64,000 bases of DNA from Cercis canadensis (lineage: Eukaryota; Streptophyta; Magnoliopsida; Fabales; Fabaceae): assembly GCA_003255065.1 (NCBI GenBank), contig QAOA01006013.1, forward strand, positions 807,408 through 871,407. The letters are read 5' to 3'. The notes beneath the pieces are model-generated. The model was not told the DNA's origin. It ran no database searches and worked only from the letters and a program-made list of their open reading frames with translations. A program made the position numbers and the translations under genes. Shown here in pieces: positions 33,401-48,462 of the stretch. How positions within the stretch are numbered: the stretch's first letter is position 1; each line of letters starts with the position of its first letter.

Positions 33401-35907
33401 TATGAGCTTGGTTTAGACGATAAGAAGGGGGAGAGTGGGAAATGAATGTTAGACCAGCAATTTTGATAGTGACTCCCCCTTTTCTTTCATGACTATATAT
33501 ATATATATAGTTTGGAACTCGTTTAGAAAAAGGTGAGAAACGAATCCTCTGACCCTTCAAGAAATTGAACTCTTGAACCGTAAATTATGCATAACTAATA
33601 CAAGTTTGGTGTGGAGCACTAACGTATCATCATATTCACCTAATAAAATGAACTTATCTAAAAAATTTACCTTTGAATATGACTTATTAACACCACCAGC
33701 TAATATATTTTATTAATTATTTATTAAGCTATGTAAAATGTAATTTCGTGATCATCAGCAAGTCCAGATATATATTCAAAAGTCAAATAAATTTGTTGAC
33801 AAATTTACGAGTGCGCGAGGCATGTGTGACACAAACACAGAGAGATGAGAAGGTCTAAATTTTTACATTTATTATATTTGAATCAGCTAGGTTTCATATA
33901 AAACACGCATTGTGAACAAAATTTAAGTTTGAAAATCTATTAGAGAATTCTATCAAACTGTTTTATGGTCTTATTGAACTATTTATGAAGTGTGCACCAA
34001 TGATGGGGACTAGACTATACAAGTTCAATGTGACTGCACCCTAACCCCCAAGCTCAAACACGTGGAACCAAAAACTTTGTTCAATTTGTTTGCTCTTTAA
34101 TGGAACATCTAAGCATGGGGTATAAACCTTAAAAGGATCGTTTATATTTCCTTTGTAATTTGAACAAAAAAAAGTTAGGTGAGTGAGACTTTATGATATT
34201 TTATTAACTAAATAATTAATTTTTTAGCATTAAATAATATTTGAGAATATGAAGAATGAAAATTCAAACTATATACTTTATTTTTGAGTACTCAACAAAA
34301 GACTCTCACTAATATGAAAGCTCAAAATATTTAGATATTCATTAATCATGAGCCAAATGTAATGACATGTATCCTAATTAGTTAACAAAGTATTGTACTT
34401 GAGTTTTATATTTCGTGTAACTACCAACACAATCTCTGATCTCATAGAAAAATTTAGAAATATAATAACAAAACGGCAGGAATATAAATGAAATATTCTT
34501 TTAGTAGCTACCAATTCCTTCATTGAGCCAATATAGGTCCGAACCTTACACTAATTAATTGCTTATCAACATAAATTAGTATGGGTTAGGCATGCTATCA
34601 TGCAAACATAAATGTCTACATTTATCTTTCCCTAAATTCCTTGACTTAAAATGTCATTTATCAAACAGAACCATTTATAGTATTATAAGATAATGTGTCA
34701 ATATATGCAAAATGCATACATTTATTTTTCTTTTCTTCTTTGTTTTTTAAACAAAGTACACATGGGAAGAAAAAGTAAAAAGGAGATACCTACACGAACA
34801 CATTTTATAATCTTAACCCATTTCTTTATCAAATTTTAGCTTTGTTAGAAGTATATTCCGAAGCAAATTTCAAGTATCTTAGTGAAACAAACTCTAGTTT
34901 TTAAACATAAAATTTAGATTAAATACCTTTTTTCTTTTAAAAGAAAACGAGTTGGATTTAATAAATTTTTAGATTATCAAAATAATTTTTTTTTTGTGGA
35001 GTGGGAAAGAATAACTGATTTACTACGTAATTTTTTTTTAATGATCAAGATATTTAGATAAATTTTGGCACATTAAATATAAGTCTTTATTGGACAATCT
35101 TAAGGGCCAGCTTTATTATATAATTTAATAATATATATTTTTTTTGATGGGGAATAGTTTAATAATATAGTAGTTGTTCTAAAAAATCCGGACGAACTAT
35201 TTGATGTGCAAAATCATAAGATGAGCACATAAGATATTTAAATTCTGATAACATATAAAAATATAATATTTTATTTAAATTTTATAGTTAAAATACTTAA
35301 ATTTGTTACTGGCCACCAAATAATCATATATAATGAATAAAAGTTACGAAAAAGGATAAAATCCGATAAAAAGAAAAAAAANAAAAAAAAAAAAAAAAAA
35401 AAGTAAACGTTGGCGCATTTGTTTGGGGAAAAAAGAAAAAGATATTGCGACTACGATTCAGATTCGAGCATCAGTCTTGTAGGTCGTATGGGACCCGCAT
35501 ATGCATTAATTATTTTACATTTTCAGTTTTGCATTGCAGGCCTGCTTTGTGCTTTTAGAGGAGGGAGATCCCTTCTCTCTTTCTCTATTTGTCACGTTCC
35601 GTCGTGGGGTGGGTGGCTCTGTTAGTATCCCCTCAAAAATGTGGCACAGTTTTCCCTTCTGATTTACTCCCTCCCTTCTCTTCTCTCTTCTGTGTCTCGT
35701 GAATTATTTGATAAATTTCTAGTTTTTTATGTCTTTGAAAGGTTACAGAAAAAGTAATATTTTTTTGTGAAATAAATATTATTCCTCTCTATTTCTTCCT
35801 TTCGGTCTCTGTTTGTGTGTCAGAACAAAAGGGTAAGGCCATAAGGAGAAATCTAATCATAAGATAGAAAAGGGAGAGCAACAAGAGACGCAAAATTAGA
35901 CTAGAGA
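30474..35907. other. Gene-free AT-rich intergenic DNA and WNK upstream region
   Basis: More than 5 kb without a supportable gene. It is dominated by AT-rich sequence, poly-A/T runs (Ns at 30578 and 35382 sit in such runs) and short (TA)n tracts such as 33496-33511. From about 35560 the sequence becomes CT-rich (CTCCCTCCCTTCTCTTCTCTC), which fits the promoter and leader of the WNK gene. Confidence 0.5.
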
Positions 35908-38900
35908 ATGAATGGCGTCACACACCTTGAGCCCGATTACTCTGAGTTTGTTGAAGTTGATCCAACTGGCAGATATGGCAGAGTACACCCTTCTTCCGAT
36001 TTCTCTCTTTCTCTCTTTCTCTCTCTCCCTTCGGCCGCTGAGTTTGATGATTTTTTTCCTTGTTTGTTTGCAGTACAATGAAATTCTAGGCAAAGGAGCT
36101 TCAAAGACAGTGTATGAATTCAAAACTCATATTGTTGCTTAGTTTTTTAAGATAAACTTTTCTGATTTTTCTAAAATTTGAAGTCTTTTGGACCAATCAG
36201 TTGATTATTTTGCTTGTCCAGTACAGATTTCCTCAGAATTTGAGCTCCTCCGTGTTTTTCTTTGAGTTTGTGGAAATGGGCATTTGATAGATTTGTCTAG
36301 TTTTTTTTTTTTTTTTTTTTTTTNTTTTTTAATTCTGTGTTTGGTTTTTCAATTGATGCAGATATAGAGCATTTGATGAGTATCAAGGGACTGAAGTTGC
36401 TTGGAACCAGGTCAAACTGTATGATTTTCTGCAAAGCCCTGAAGATCTTGAGAGGCTTTACTGTGAAATTCACCTCCTGAAAACATTGAAGCACACAAAT
36501 ATTATGAAATTTTACACTTCTTGGGTGGATACTGCAAATAGGAATATCAACTTCGTGACTGAAATGTTCACTTCTGGTACTCTCAGACAGTAAGTTCTCC
36601 CAAGTTGTAACTATTTTTTCCCTGTCTACATTTCTTGTGTTCATTTTCCTTTTTGTGCCTCTGAGATCCGTCTTATTCCTCTTCTCCTTCTATTTATTGA
36701 TTTATTTTAATTGTCGAATAGGTATAGGCTAAAGCACAGGAGAGTTAACATCAGAGCAGTGAAGCATTGGTGTAGACAGATCCTGAGAGGACTTCTCTAT
36801 CTTCATAGTCACGACCCACCTGTGATCCACAGAGATCTCAAATGTGATAATATCTTTATTAATGGGAACCAAGGGGAAGTGAAGATCGGCGACCTTGGCT
36901 TGGCAGCAATTCTTCGGAAATCCCATGCTGCTCATTGTGTCGGTATGTTTGTTTCCCCTCTGTATATATCATATTTGAAGGTATCAAGAAAAAAATTGGC
37001 CAACTTCAACTCTAATCACAGTTAGTTAGTTGATGCCTTGTATCTGAAATGATTCAGCAATAACATAAGAAACTGTATGAAAGATCCAGCGCAGTTTATG
37101 CTTCGGAGATAAATGGGGATTGATTTAAACAACGATCAGTGGTTCAAGTTAGAAGTTCATTTATTACATGATTTTATTTTTGCAGGAACCCCTGAGTTCA
37201 TGGCCCCAGAAGTGTATGAAGAAGCATATAATGAATTAGTTGACATATATTCCTTTGGAATGTGCATATTAGAAATGGTTACATTTGAATATCCATATAG
37301 TGAATGCACTCATCCAGCACAAATCTACAAGAAAGTTATTTCTGTAAGATTGCTCTCTTTTTCTCTGTTTCGTAGTGAGATGAGATTCCTTTTTTGGAGT
37401 ATCTAGATTTTATTGACATTTTACATCTCCAGGGGAAAAAACCAGATGCTTTATATAAAGTCAAGGATCCAGAAGTGCGACGATTTGTTGAGAAATGCTT
37501 GGCAACAGTGTCTTTAAGGCTCTCCGCAAGGGAGCTTCTAGATGACCCTTTTCTCCGGATTGATAATTATGAATATGATTTGAGGCCAGTAGACAGCATC
37601 GATTCAGATGACTTGAGTCCTCTCATCAGGCAACCATACTTTGATCTTCAGGGAAGTTATAGTAACTTCAGTACCGAATACTCAAATGGTTTTGGGTATG
37701 AAGCTCTTGGAGATTGGTGTTCTCATCCAGCTGAGATTGAACCAAGTGGTATTGAACTTTTCGAGTACCACGATGATGAACCCTCTGAAGATGTTGATAT
37801 AAGCATCAAGGGCAAGAGGAAAGATGACGGTGGCATCTTTTTGAGACTAAGAATTGCAGATAAAGAAGGTTGGGATGTCACTTTTTATTATTTTGGTATC
37901 TTATTTATTTATTTATTTTAATGACTCATAATGTCAATCTGGAATTTGAGCTTAGTGTGACTTAATTTTATTGCAGGTCGTATTCGAAATATTTATTTCC
38001 CATTTGACATAGAGACAGACACAGCATTAAGTGTGGCAACGGAAATGGTTGCAGAACTCGACATTACTGATCAGGATGTAACCAGAATAGCAGATATGAT
38101 AGATGGGGAAATTGCTTCCTTGGTACCTGAATGGAGGCCAGGACCAGGAATTGAGGAAATCGCGAATCTAAGTTTCTGTCACAACTGTGCATCTAATCAT
38201 ACTTCTAGTGGCTCCCTCATGGATTTTCTTTCACATGGTTCAGGCGCCAAGAACTTGCAACTTCTTCAATGCTGTAGGCATGGATGTGCTTCAATGCACG
38301 GGCGATTCGAGGAGATTACATTCCAATCTGAGGATTATGACAATCATGTTAGAGAAAATGCACCTAATATATCAAGCCAACCAGACTGCTTGCAGTATCA
38401 GGAATTATGGAATCAGCATGAAAGTCGTGAACTTAGTCCAGTAGAGTCTGAACGAAGTCATTCCGAGGAACAATACGAACAATTAGATAAACCAGTATCA
38501 GCTGAAGATAAGGGACATGATGTCTGGGAAAACAAGTTCACCCCAAAACCAGGAAATTCCCTACGAAATTTATCAGGAACCCATTACTTTTCTGCAGTTC
38601 GTTCGCTATATTGTGACCTTGAGGACAAGTATGAGAAAGAGATCCAACAGGAATTGAGATGGCTCAGAGCAAAGTACCAAATGGAGTTAAGGGAAGTTAA
38701 GGATCACCAGTTTGGGCTAACAGCAAAATCGTCACAAGGTAGTAACAGAAAGAACGAAGCGAAAAATGGCATTTTGTTACCTTCACTGACAGACACATTA
38801 CAGGGAGGCAATAATGGGATTCACTTGGAACACTTTGCCAATAGCTGGAATTGTGGTTCTAGCTGCCATTCTCATGTCAATAAGAGCTGCCCCAATTCGG

Positions 38901-39043
38901 ACACCCGAAGGGCCCGAAATTGTGAGGCGATGGATTCCCCTGGAGAAGGTAGGTTTACCACAAAGAACTTCTACACAGGGTCATTGCTTCCACACTCCTT
39001 ACACAGGGCAGTTTCCCTCCCAGTTGATGCTGTTGATATATGA
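35908..39043 (+). CDS. WNK-type serine/threonine kinase, 7 exons
   Basis: Exons 35908-35982, 36074-36111, 36362-36589, 36722-36942, 37186-37343, 37433-37868 and 37977-39043 join to 740 aa. The start [20 protein letters not shown] is typical of plant WNKs. The catalytic domain spans about residues 26-285. The glycine loop GKGASKTVY holds lysine 36 at the position where WNKs carry the ATP-binding lysine, and the usual VAIK lysine is asparagine (EVAWNQV), the defining WNK shift. HRDLKCDN has catalytic D152; the metal motif reads GDLGLA (D171); GTPEFMAPE ends the activation segment. A second conserved block after the kinase ([17 protein letters not shown] and [15 protein letters not shown]) is the OSR1-recognition-like domain. 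The C-terminus ends SLPVDAVDI. It resembles Arabidopsis WNK4/WNK5; I cannot decide which. Intron 2 contains a poly-T with an N at 36324. Confidence 0.96.
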
Positions 39044-40916
39044 AATCTATGTGGCACTCGTTAAATTCTTTTGTAGATTTTATACACTTACATATAGAGG
39101 CTCTTTGATTTCCTTCTTTTTTTTAGGTTGATCAATTTACCCCGAAGGAAACAAATAGCTAGAGTCCTCCTTCCTGAAACGTATCAACAAAGTGTTGTGT
39201 ACTTAGTAAAATTAGATTTTGGTGAGGGATGGTGGTGGTGATCGTGACTTAGATAATTGAGGCTTGTAAAAATATATGTAAATTTGCCAAGTTTCCATAC
39301 ATTATGAATCAACTTTAGGAGGAGTTGCCAGCCTTCAACCTTACCCACCAGAAAATTTAGTCCTAACTGGAGTAGTGATAATGGTATGAAGTATGAAGTT
39401 GCTCGTGCGTGGTTCATGGGTTTAGAGTTTAGACTAAAGAGCTGCAATAATTGAGTGTAGCAATTTGGCCAGCCACAGCCTACAGATTACGGTGAGGGGC
39501 CCAAGTAATGCGCGTGGAAATTCAACCATGGATAGTTTGACTCTCTGAGTGTTTTTATGTTGAGATTAGTCCGCATTTACATTTACGTCAGTCATTTACC
39601 TTCAAAATGTTATCAAAACAAAGAGCATTTGGATAAAATTCTGTATATAACTAGTGCTAGCGGGGAAGAAAGTCATTATAATGCATGAGAAGAGATGGGA
39701 CCCAAGGTACGTTGCCAAGGCAATTATTTGGTTTGGTCCATACATTATTTTATATGTCAGTTCTGCGTGAGCGTTCGCCAATGAGATGGCTTCTGAACTT
39801 TTTGCTATGCTTCATGTAGGCCCTTTGCTTTTATCTCAATCATGGAACATGGATGATAGGTAGGGTTCTTTTCAAAACACAATCAATTAATAGTCCAAAA
39901 AGATAGCGAGAATAAGCGAAAAGATGAATCATACTGCATGCCCCACCAAAGAATCGTATTCCATGCAAGCTTTCTGGTTTTTGCTTAAAAAAAAGGGTAT
40001 TTCCTTCTAAGGAGTAAGGACCATCAAAATACAAGCCAGCATCTTTGAAAGCATATTTTCTGTGTTCATGAAAAGTCAGGTAAACAATTGATTAATCTGA
40101 ATTCTAAAGAACCGAAGAGTTTGAAAAAANAAAAAAAAAAAACAATATTAATTATCTTTAAATGATTACTTACTTACTTTTATAATTCCCATGATATGAA
40201 CGGAGTGTATAATAGGCTCATAATTAGAAAAAAAAAAAAGATGTTCTTTTCTTTTTGTGCAATGTCAATATTTAATTTTGATTTTTTTATTATGACATCC
40301 TGTAATTATTAAAAAAATGACTACTGTTATTTCCACAATGAAATATCTCACGACTCTCAGTATGAGTAACATAGATTTAAAATTGAATCCATTTAAACCT
40401 CTTTTTTCACAATAGTTTAAACTTATACTACTTTTTTTTTTTTATCACTTTTTAAGTAATGAACTAAACATTTTTCACTATATCAATTACTTCTCCACTT
40501 TTTTGTTTTATTTTTTTCATTAAAAACTACAGAAAAAGAAATAATTTATTCTTTCTCAAAATCCTAGTGATAATTAAATTTGAAGATAATATCGAGTGTT
40601 AGACTAGGAAGCACAAATACGGCTGTTTGTTGCCATGTCCTTGTGTCTGGCACTGTGTTTATTTTGGAAGGGATATTAATATTTTATACAAGTGGAGTTT
40701 ATGTCCCTTTTTTAGGTGAAAAAATATGATGTAAATATTTATTCTTTTAATAAAATATGAATCTACTTAAAATCTTGTTTGTATTATTTGATTAATATAT
40801 ATATATATATATACACCATGTCGTGTCTTGTATTTTTTAAAATTTTTCATGTCATATGTCCGTACTTCCTAGGTATTAGACGATTGAGATGTTAACCCCC
40901 TACAAAAGTAGTAAGT
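39044..40916. other. WNK 3' region and AT-rich intergenic DNA
   Basis: No gene supported. It contains poly-A with an N at 40130, poly-T near 40431-40442 and a perfect (AT)n tract at about 40794-40813. Confidence 0.5.
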
Positions 40917-41070
40917 CATTTTTATGTAGTTCTCGTTCCGACAAGGTGGCATTCCCATTATGTGGGATCCAAAACATCTCAACTGCCAGCAAGAAATCCA
41001 TGCTTGTAGCGATATACCTTTGAAGAAATGATACTAAGATCTACAAGCAGACTAAACGTAAAATTCTTGA
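40917..41070 (-). pseudogene. Stray copy of the last FLAP1 exon
   Basis: The sequence TAGTTCTCGTTCCGACAAGG through CAACTGCCAGCAAGAAATCC matches, with scattered changes and small indels, the last FLAP1 exon and its splice acceptor at about 41727-41800 in the same orientation. Similarity continues into the intron and possibly to the edge of exon 5 (GAAGAAATGATACTAAGATCTAC versus the like sequence near 41820). The reading frame is broken. Confidence 0.75.
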
Positions 41071-41079
41071 GAAGAGTTC

Positions 41080-41240
41080 AGAAGACTTAACACTAGAGCA
41101 GCTGCCAATGGGACTTCTCATTAGGTGATTAGCCTCCCGAGTTCAAATCTAGAGATGGACAATTTTATTCTAGCCTCCCCATTTTCACCACTCCCGAGTC
41201 CCAACCCTCGAAATTGTATTATAAAGAAAATAAAAATAAT
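41080..41240 (+). mobile_element. Candidate tRNA-derived SINE
   Basis: A B-box-like GAGTTCAAATC (41140-41150) lies about 50 bases into a segment with GCCTCCCGAGTTC and GCCTCCCCATTTTCACC, followed by CCTCGAAATTGTATTATAAA and an A-rich tail (AAAGAAAATAAAAATAA). This layout is that of plant tRNA-derived SINEs. No clear A box or target duplication could be fixed by eye. Confidence 0.45.
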
Positions 41241-41692
41241 TTGTACACTTATGCTTCCGAAAAATATAAAATAAAGCAGTTAATATAGAATGTAAATCAT
41301 TTCATAAAGAAAATATACATAACTATTCAAAATTGTGGGATGCGATAATTCTCTGTAACAATGTACATTAATTCTTTAGAAATTAGAATTTATCCTAGTA
41401 GTAATTTGTACAATTAATTCCATCGTTGGTATTTAAAATTAAACCTTTGATGACGGCACCCCTTTAAAACTACAATAATTGGCTTGTCAGGTTAAAGGCT
41501 TAAAGCTATCTACTCTCAAGTATCAAACAAACTCTATAATATTGTAAAGCAAGACAATATCAATAGCTTTCACAGCGTTGTTTCTGTTTTGCTATACACG
41601 GTCCTCAACTATACAAATGGCCCTCCAGATCACAACCATAGCTCAGCTTATACCTCATGAAGCAGAATACAAGGTATTATGCAAGCATATAA

Positions 41693-44600
41693 TCACAAAG
41701 GCCGCAAAAGTGGGTAATCTTCAAGTAGTTCTCGTTCTGAGAGACTGTCATTCTCATTCTGTGGGGTCCACAACACCTCAACCGCCTGCAAGAAATTCAA
41801 ACATGTCGAGATACAGTGCTGAAGAAACGATAGTAATAAAATCTACAAAAGAACTAACTATCTTTGATCTTACTAATATTTTGCTTGAAGGAATGGATCC
41901 AAGCTTTTGCAGGGCTTCCTTCAAGTCTCCACTCCCATTGATTGTAGGAAGTTTATGTACTCCTTCAGCAGCTACCAAGATTGTTATCTGCATAAAATCG
42001 GAAATGTAAGAAGAAAGGAATAAGAACATCCCCCCTCCCACCCAATGAATGACAATGGAGGGAGAAGTTGGAAGAGAAGCCATTTCAACCAAGGAAGCCG
42101 AAAGAGACACAAAACAATCACTACAATGAGACACTATCAAGAGAGAGAATAGTAAAGTATGAGAGAAAGCTTTAAATAGAAGTTCGTTTAACAATCTGCA
42201 TTCATTCTTAATCTTCTCCATTAACATAAGAGGCAATTATAACAGCAATACACACACACTGGAAGCAACTTCAATAAGTGACTGAGTAAGTGAAAAAAAG
42301 TGATTGAGAGAGAGAGCGCCGGGGGGGGGGGGGGGGGNGGGGGGGGGGGGGGGGGGGGGGGAAGAGAGATGTTCGTAGGTGAATGAAATATGGAGGCAGT
42401 GAAGTATACAAAAAACACCATACATAATGTGCATCTGAGTTATCCGAGTCATCAGACGTAAAAATCTTAAACTGCTGAAATTAGCAGTAAAATGCATCGA
42501 AATAATGATTTGACATGCTGGAATGCAACAAACTGAAACACATTCTAAAACAGCAACTTAGAAATTAATCCATACCACTATGTACTCGTTGCTAAATCCA
42601 TTTGCTCTCTGGCTTCTCGCACTTTGCCTTTTTATGTTGTTCACATTGACAAGTGTCTCCTCATCAAATTTTCCTCGCTCTTCAATTGAAAGTCGATTGA
42701 AGCGTTTCTCTCCATCCTCCATACTCTGCTTTATGTCCACCTGCCAGAGTGTCAGGTAAGATAGCATCGTACATAGTTTCAGCTTTCCCAAAATTCAGTC
42801 AAACTTAATTCCACTGTAGCAGATATTCCAAGAAAAGGCAGCATAGAGTATAATTGAAAGTACATGTAATCTTGGAGAGATTGAGAGATTGTTCATTGAT
42901 TATGAGTTCTAAAACATCATTTTTCTCTTGTTAATATTAGATAAAATTGACTTAACCAGCAAATGATTTTAAAGTCCAGACTGCTCTTTTTATAGGAAGA
43001 GAAATTTAAATACTACATCATTGCAGACATCATGCTAATATATTTCTTATTAATTATTATAGAAAACGGAAAAATGTTTGTTTCATAAACATCAACATAT
43101 TACATAATTTATTCTCTGCCACTAAAGGAAAAGGTAAGTTACAAAAATCAATACCGTTGCCAGTCAAATTGCAAGTTCACTAGCCTTCTTATTACTTTCA
43201 CTTTTAAATCAATGATCTAGAATATAATGGTGGTGTTTTACAAGATCTCATCTATCACATCAACAACACTGCAGACTAATATCATCCATTCATGTGAATA
43301 ATAAACAAAAAGTAACAACGTTTACCGCAGAATGGCACCAAGCTGTATGCACTCAAGTTATGAGATCAACAAATGCTTTGGGAGATGGAATTCACTTACA
43401 GATGAATATCCTGAGATACAGTAATCAGGATGCCGAAGCAAGGCTAGTGTTGTCTCTGTAACAGAAAATCAAATTAAAAAAAAAAAAGCATCAGATAGAT
43501 TTAGATCATACGATATTAACTTAAGCTACATCATACAACAGCCATAATAACTCAAAATTTTAATTGTCTTTCTTGTAAAGAATTTATATATTTCCAGTAT
43601 AGAATTGACACTCATGAATCATTTTCCAGATGCCTACTCACTGATTAAAGTGCAAACAGCAAAGTATACCGAGATTGAAATGGAATATTTCAAGCATTAA
43701 TTGTTTGACTGATTGTACATTCTCAAGTCTTAAATTATAACAATAAATTCAATGATTACAAGCATTTTGTGATATATATACTGCAAGGATTAAAACTATC
43801 CTCAGATAAAGCAAAGCTTAATAATTTTTTTCCCCCTTTTGATTAAAGAAGATGTTGTCTTGGAGAAAGAAAAGAAGCAGAGGACAAGATGTCCTCCAAA
43901 AGACCATTTTCACTATGATTAAGCAAAGTACAGAAATAATATACCTAAGAACACTAACATCACAAAGCACTAATATTCACTAAAATAAGCCATCCATCGT
44001 TCATTTCATTCACATGAACAAACATACATAAAACATATTTACATGCACAGGTTTAATAAACCTAAAAATACCAAAGTCCTGTGATATTTAGAAGCCTTAC
44101 CTGTCAATACATAGCTCAAACCTTCAGAAGATGATGTATCTGCAACTTCTGCAATCCTGTTTAGATCCATTTGAAGAGAGCGCCCCATCCCTAACAACCC
44201 AACCTTAAAGATGCAGAAATTATTAAGTCTCAGAACTCAAACTTCATTGAAATCCATTAAAGTATCTACAGGCATGGATAAACTGATATTGATTATGTTC
44301 TTTTTAACGATAATTCACAAAGGCAGAAGCTGACAAACAAGCTTTGGAAACCCAATTAAAATAGCATGCTGGTAGAGAAAAAAACTACAAGATTACCAAC
44401 CATTTCGTTCATCTTCGCACATTAATTATATAAATACGAAAAGAAAGTACAGATCGCAGTTTGCCCTTCATAATCTACCTTCTCACACATCCAATTTTCC
44501 AATTAGGATGCATTTCTCCTTTAGAGTTATGAGTATAATATTTCTTGAATCACCAGAAGGAAAGAGACAGAAGGGCCAAACCCTCATCCACAAACGAAAT

Positions 44601-45469
44601 AACTGCACTTACATACGAAAGGTATAGTTCTTTCAATGCTCAAAGCTTAATATCAATGCAATATATGCTAAACTTCAACCTTCTAAAGAGAACAACAGTA
44701 GATTCAGGCAAAATCTATTATCAAACAATCAGCAGATGAAAACCGTAATCCTAAGTGCTAATACTTGGTTTAAATGGTAAAGTGATAAATTATACAACAC
44801 CTGAAGCTTGACGACAGTTGTTTTGCCAGTGGCAGTAAGTACACTACCATCAGACCGATTTGAAAGAAAGCCAGAAACCACAACAAACGCCGCAAAACCC
44901 ATCAAGATGAGAAAGAAACTGTAGCCAGTACCCACTCCGACCCCTACCGCGGGTCCAACGTACCCTAAAGAAGAAGGCGCAGAATAGGGTGCGGAATATA
45001 GAAAGTTCGGAGTGGATGTAAAGGGCGCTGAATAACTCTTGGATGATGATAAGTAGGAGGACGAATAACTCTCCGACGACGATGATGAGGACTTAAAGGA
45101 CGTGCCACCCATTCGACCCCCAGAGGCGGCAAATGCCCAGTTGGGGTCGTACATTAACAACAACCCCAATAACACCGCAGCTATAGCAGGTTTCCTCAAC
45201 GACTTTAGCGCACTCAATACTGTATTCGCGAGAACCTCCAAGGGATTTTTCCAACTTTCTTCGTCAGAAGTGGATTCAACTAGATGATTCTGCAAATAGA
45301 AACATTTTACGGTATATCTTGCGGAACATTTTACATGGATTACCGCATTGAATTGAACGGGCTTTACGAAACTGAGATTGGTGTGAGGCATGCGATGAGG
45401 GGGCAATCGTGCTGGGTAGTTCTGCCTCCATTTCAAGGGGTTAGCTTCAAGTAATGAAGTTGTGGCCAT
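41693..45469 (-). CDS. FLAP1: DUF1517 chloroplast membrane protein, FLAP1-like, 6 exons
   Basis: Exons (minus) 45469-44801, 44203-44101, 43455-43400, 42740-42576, 41987-41874 and 41785-41693 give 399 aa. Residues 1 to about 65 are transit-like. A hydrophobic stretch (about 94-106, then WAFAAS) and a serine/tyrosine low-complexity region (126-165) follow. A second membrane segment, SFFLILMGFAAFVVVSGFL, sits at about 184-202. The rest is the soluble DUF1517 domain (MGRSLQMDLNRIAEVADTSS, LLRHPDYCISGYSS, ITILVAAEGVHKLPTINGS), ending ELLEDYPLLRPL. In Arabidopsis the closest protein I know is FLAP1 (At1g54520), which helps control non-photochemical quenching under fluctuating light at the chloroplast envelope and thylakoid. 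The ATG at 45469 is in a good context. Intron 4 contains a G-run with an N at 42338. A copied last exon lies 0.7 kb downstream. Confidence 0.92.
42311..42360. repeat. About 50-bp poly-G run with an embedded N
   Basis: Uninterrupted G on both sides of the N at 42338, inside a FLAP1 intron and directly after a (GA)n tract. A G run of this length is very hard to sequence, and the N marks an assembly join. Length and even reality are uncertain. Confidence 0.7.
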
Positions 45470-45865
45470 GGAGATGGAGGTGAGATAATTGGTACCTCAG
45501 GCTCAGGGGGGCGTTTCTTCCTAAAAGGTTTGAGGGAGAGGGAGGTGGAGCAGTGGAGGTGGAGGTGGAGGCGGAGGATATTTTTGGTGGAAGCGGAAGT
45601 GGTGGACAGGACAGATTTAGTTAAGGGTCTCGGAAATCAGCGACTTGTGGCCACTCCACTGGCCAGCTAGCCATCAGATTCAGGCCCATCACTTTAACAA
45701 CATAAACCTCATCTCAAATCCCAGTCGTTTAATTTGTGTGAAACTTCTGTTTATAGAGGTCACGTGATTGAATCCATGTTGCACGTGACACCCTTTCGTT
45801 GTTTTTTTTATTTATTTGGAGAATGGTTTTGCAATTGGGTGCTTGAAGAGAGAAATGCTGAGGCC

Positions 45866-45990
45866 TTCGGCCCAACCCAATGAGCCGATGCTTTATAATT
45901 AAGGCTTCAATTTTAGCCCACCCAGCCCAGCCCGTTTTATGGCCCTGAATCGGGGCATCCTCTGAAACCCTAATGTTATAAGAGCTAGGG
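45866..45990 (+). promoter_or_regulatory. Ribosomal-protein-type promoter of eS24: site II cluster and telo-box
   Basis: GGCCCAACCCAATGAGCC, AGCCCACCCAGCCCAGCCC and GGCCCTG give several site II (TGGGCC/T, reverse) motifs. They are followed by AAACCCTAA at 45965-45973, a perfect telo-box. This combination is characteristic of plant ribosomal-protein promoters. It lies 120-230 bases before the eS24 ATG and also faces the divergent FLAP1 gene. Confidence 0.8.
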
Positions 45991-46094
45991 GTTTCCTTCT
46001 TTCACTTCTCTCTGTCTTCTCGAGCTGCCCTTTGCCAGTACTGTGCCTCGCGGTCTTTGTGCTTCACTCGGCGCTGCACAGCTCATTGAACAGC

Positions 46095-48462
<2,368 letters not shown>

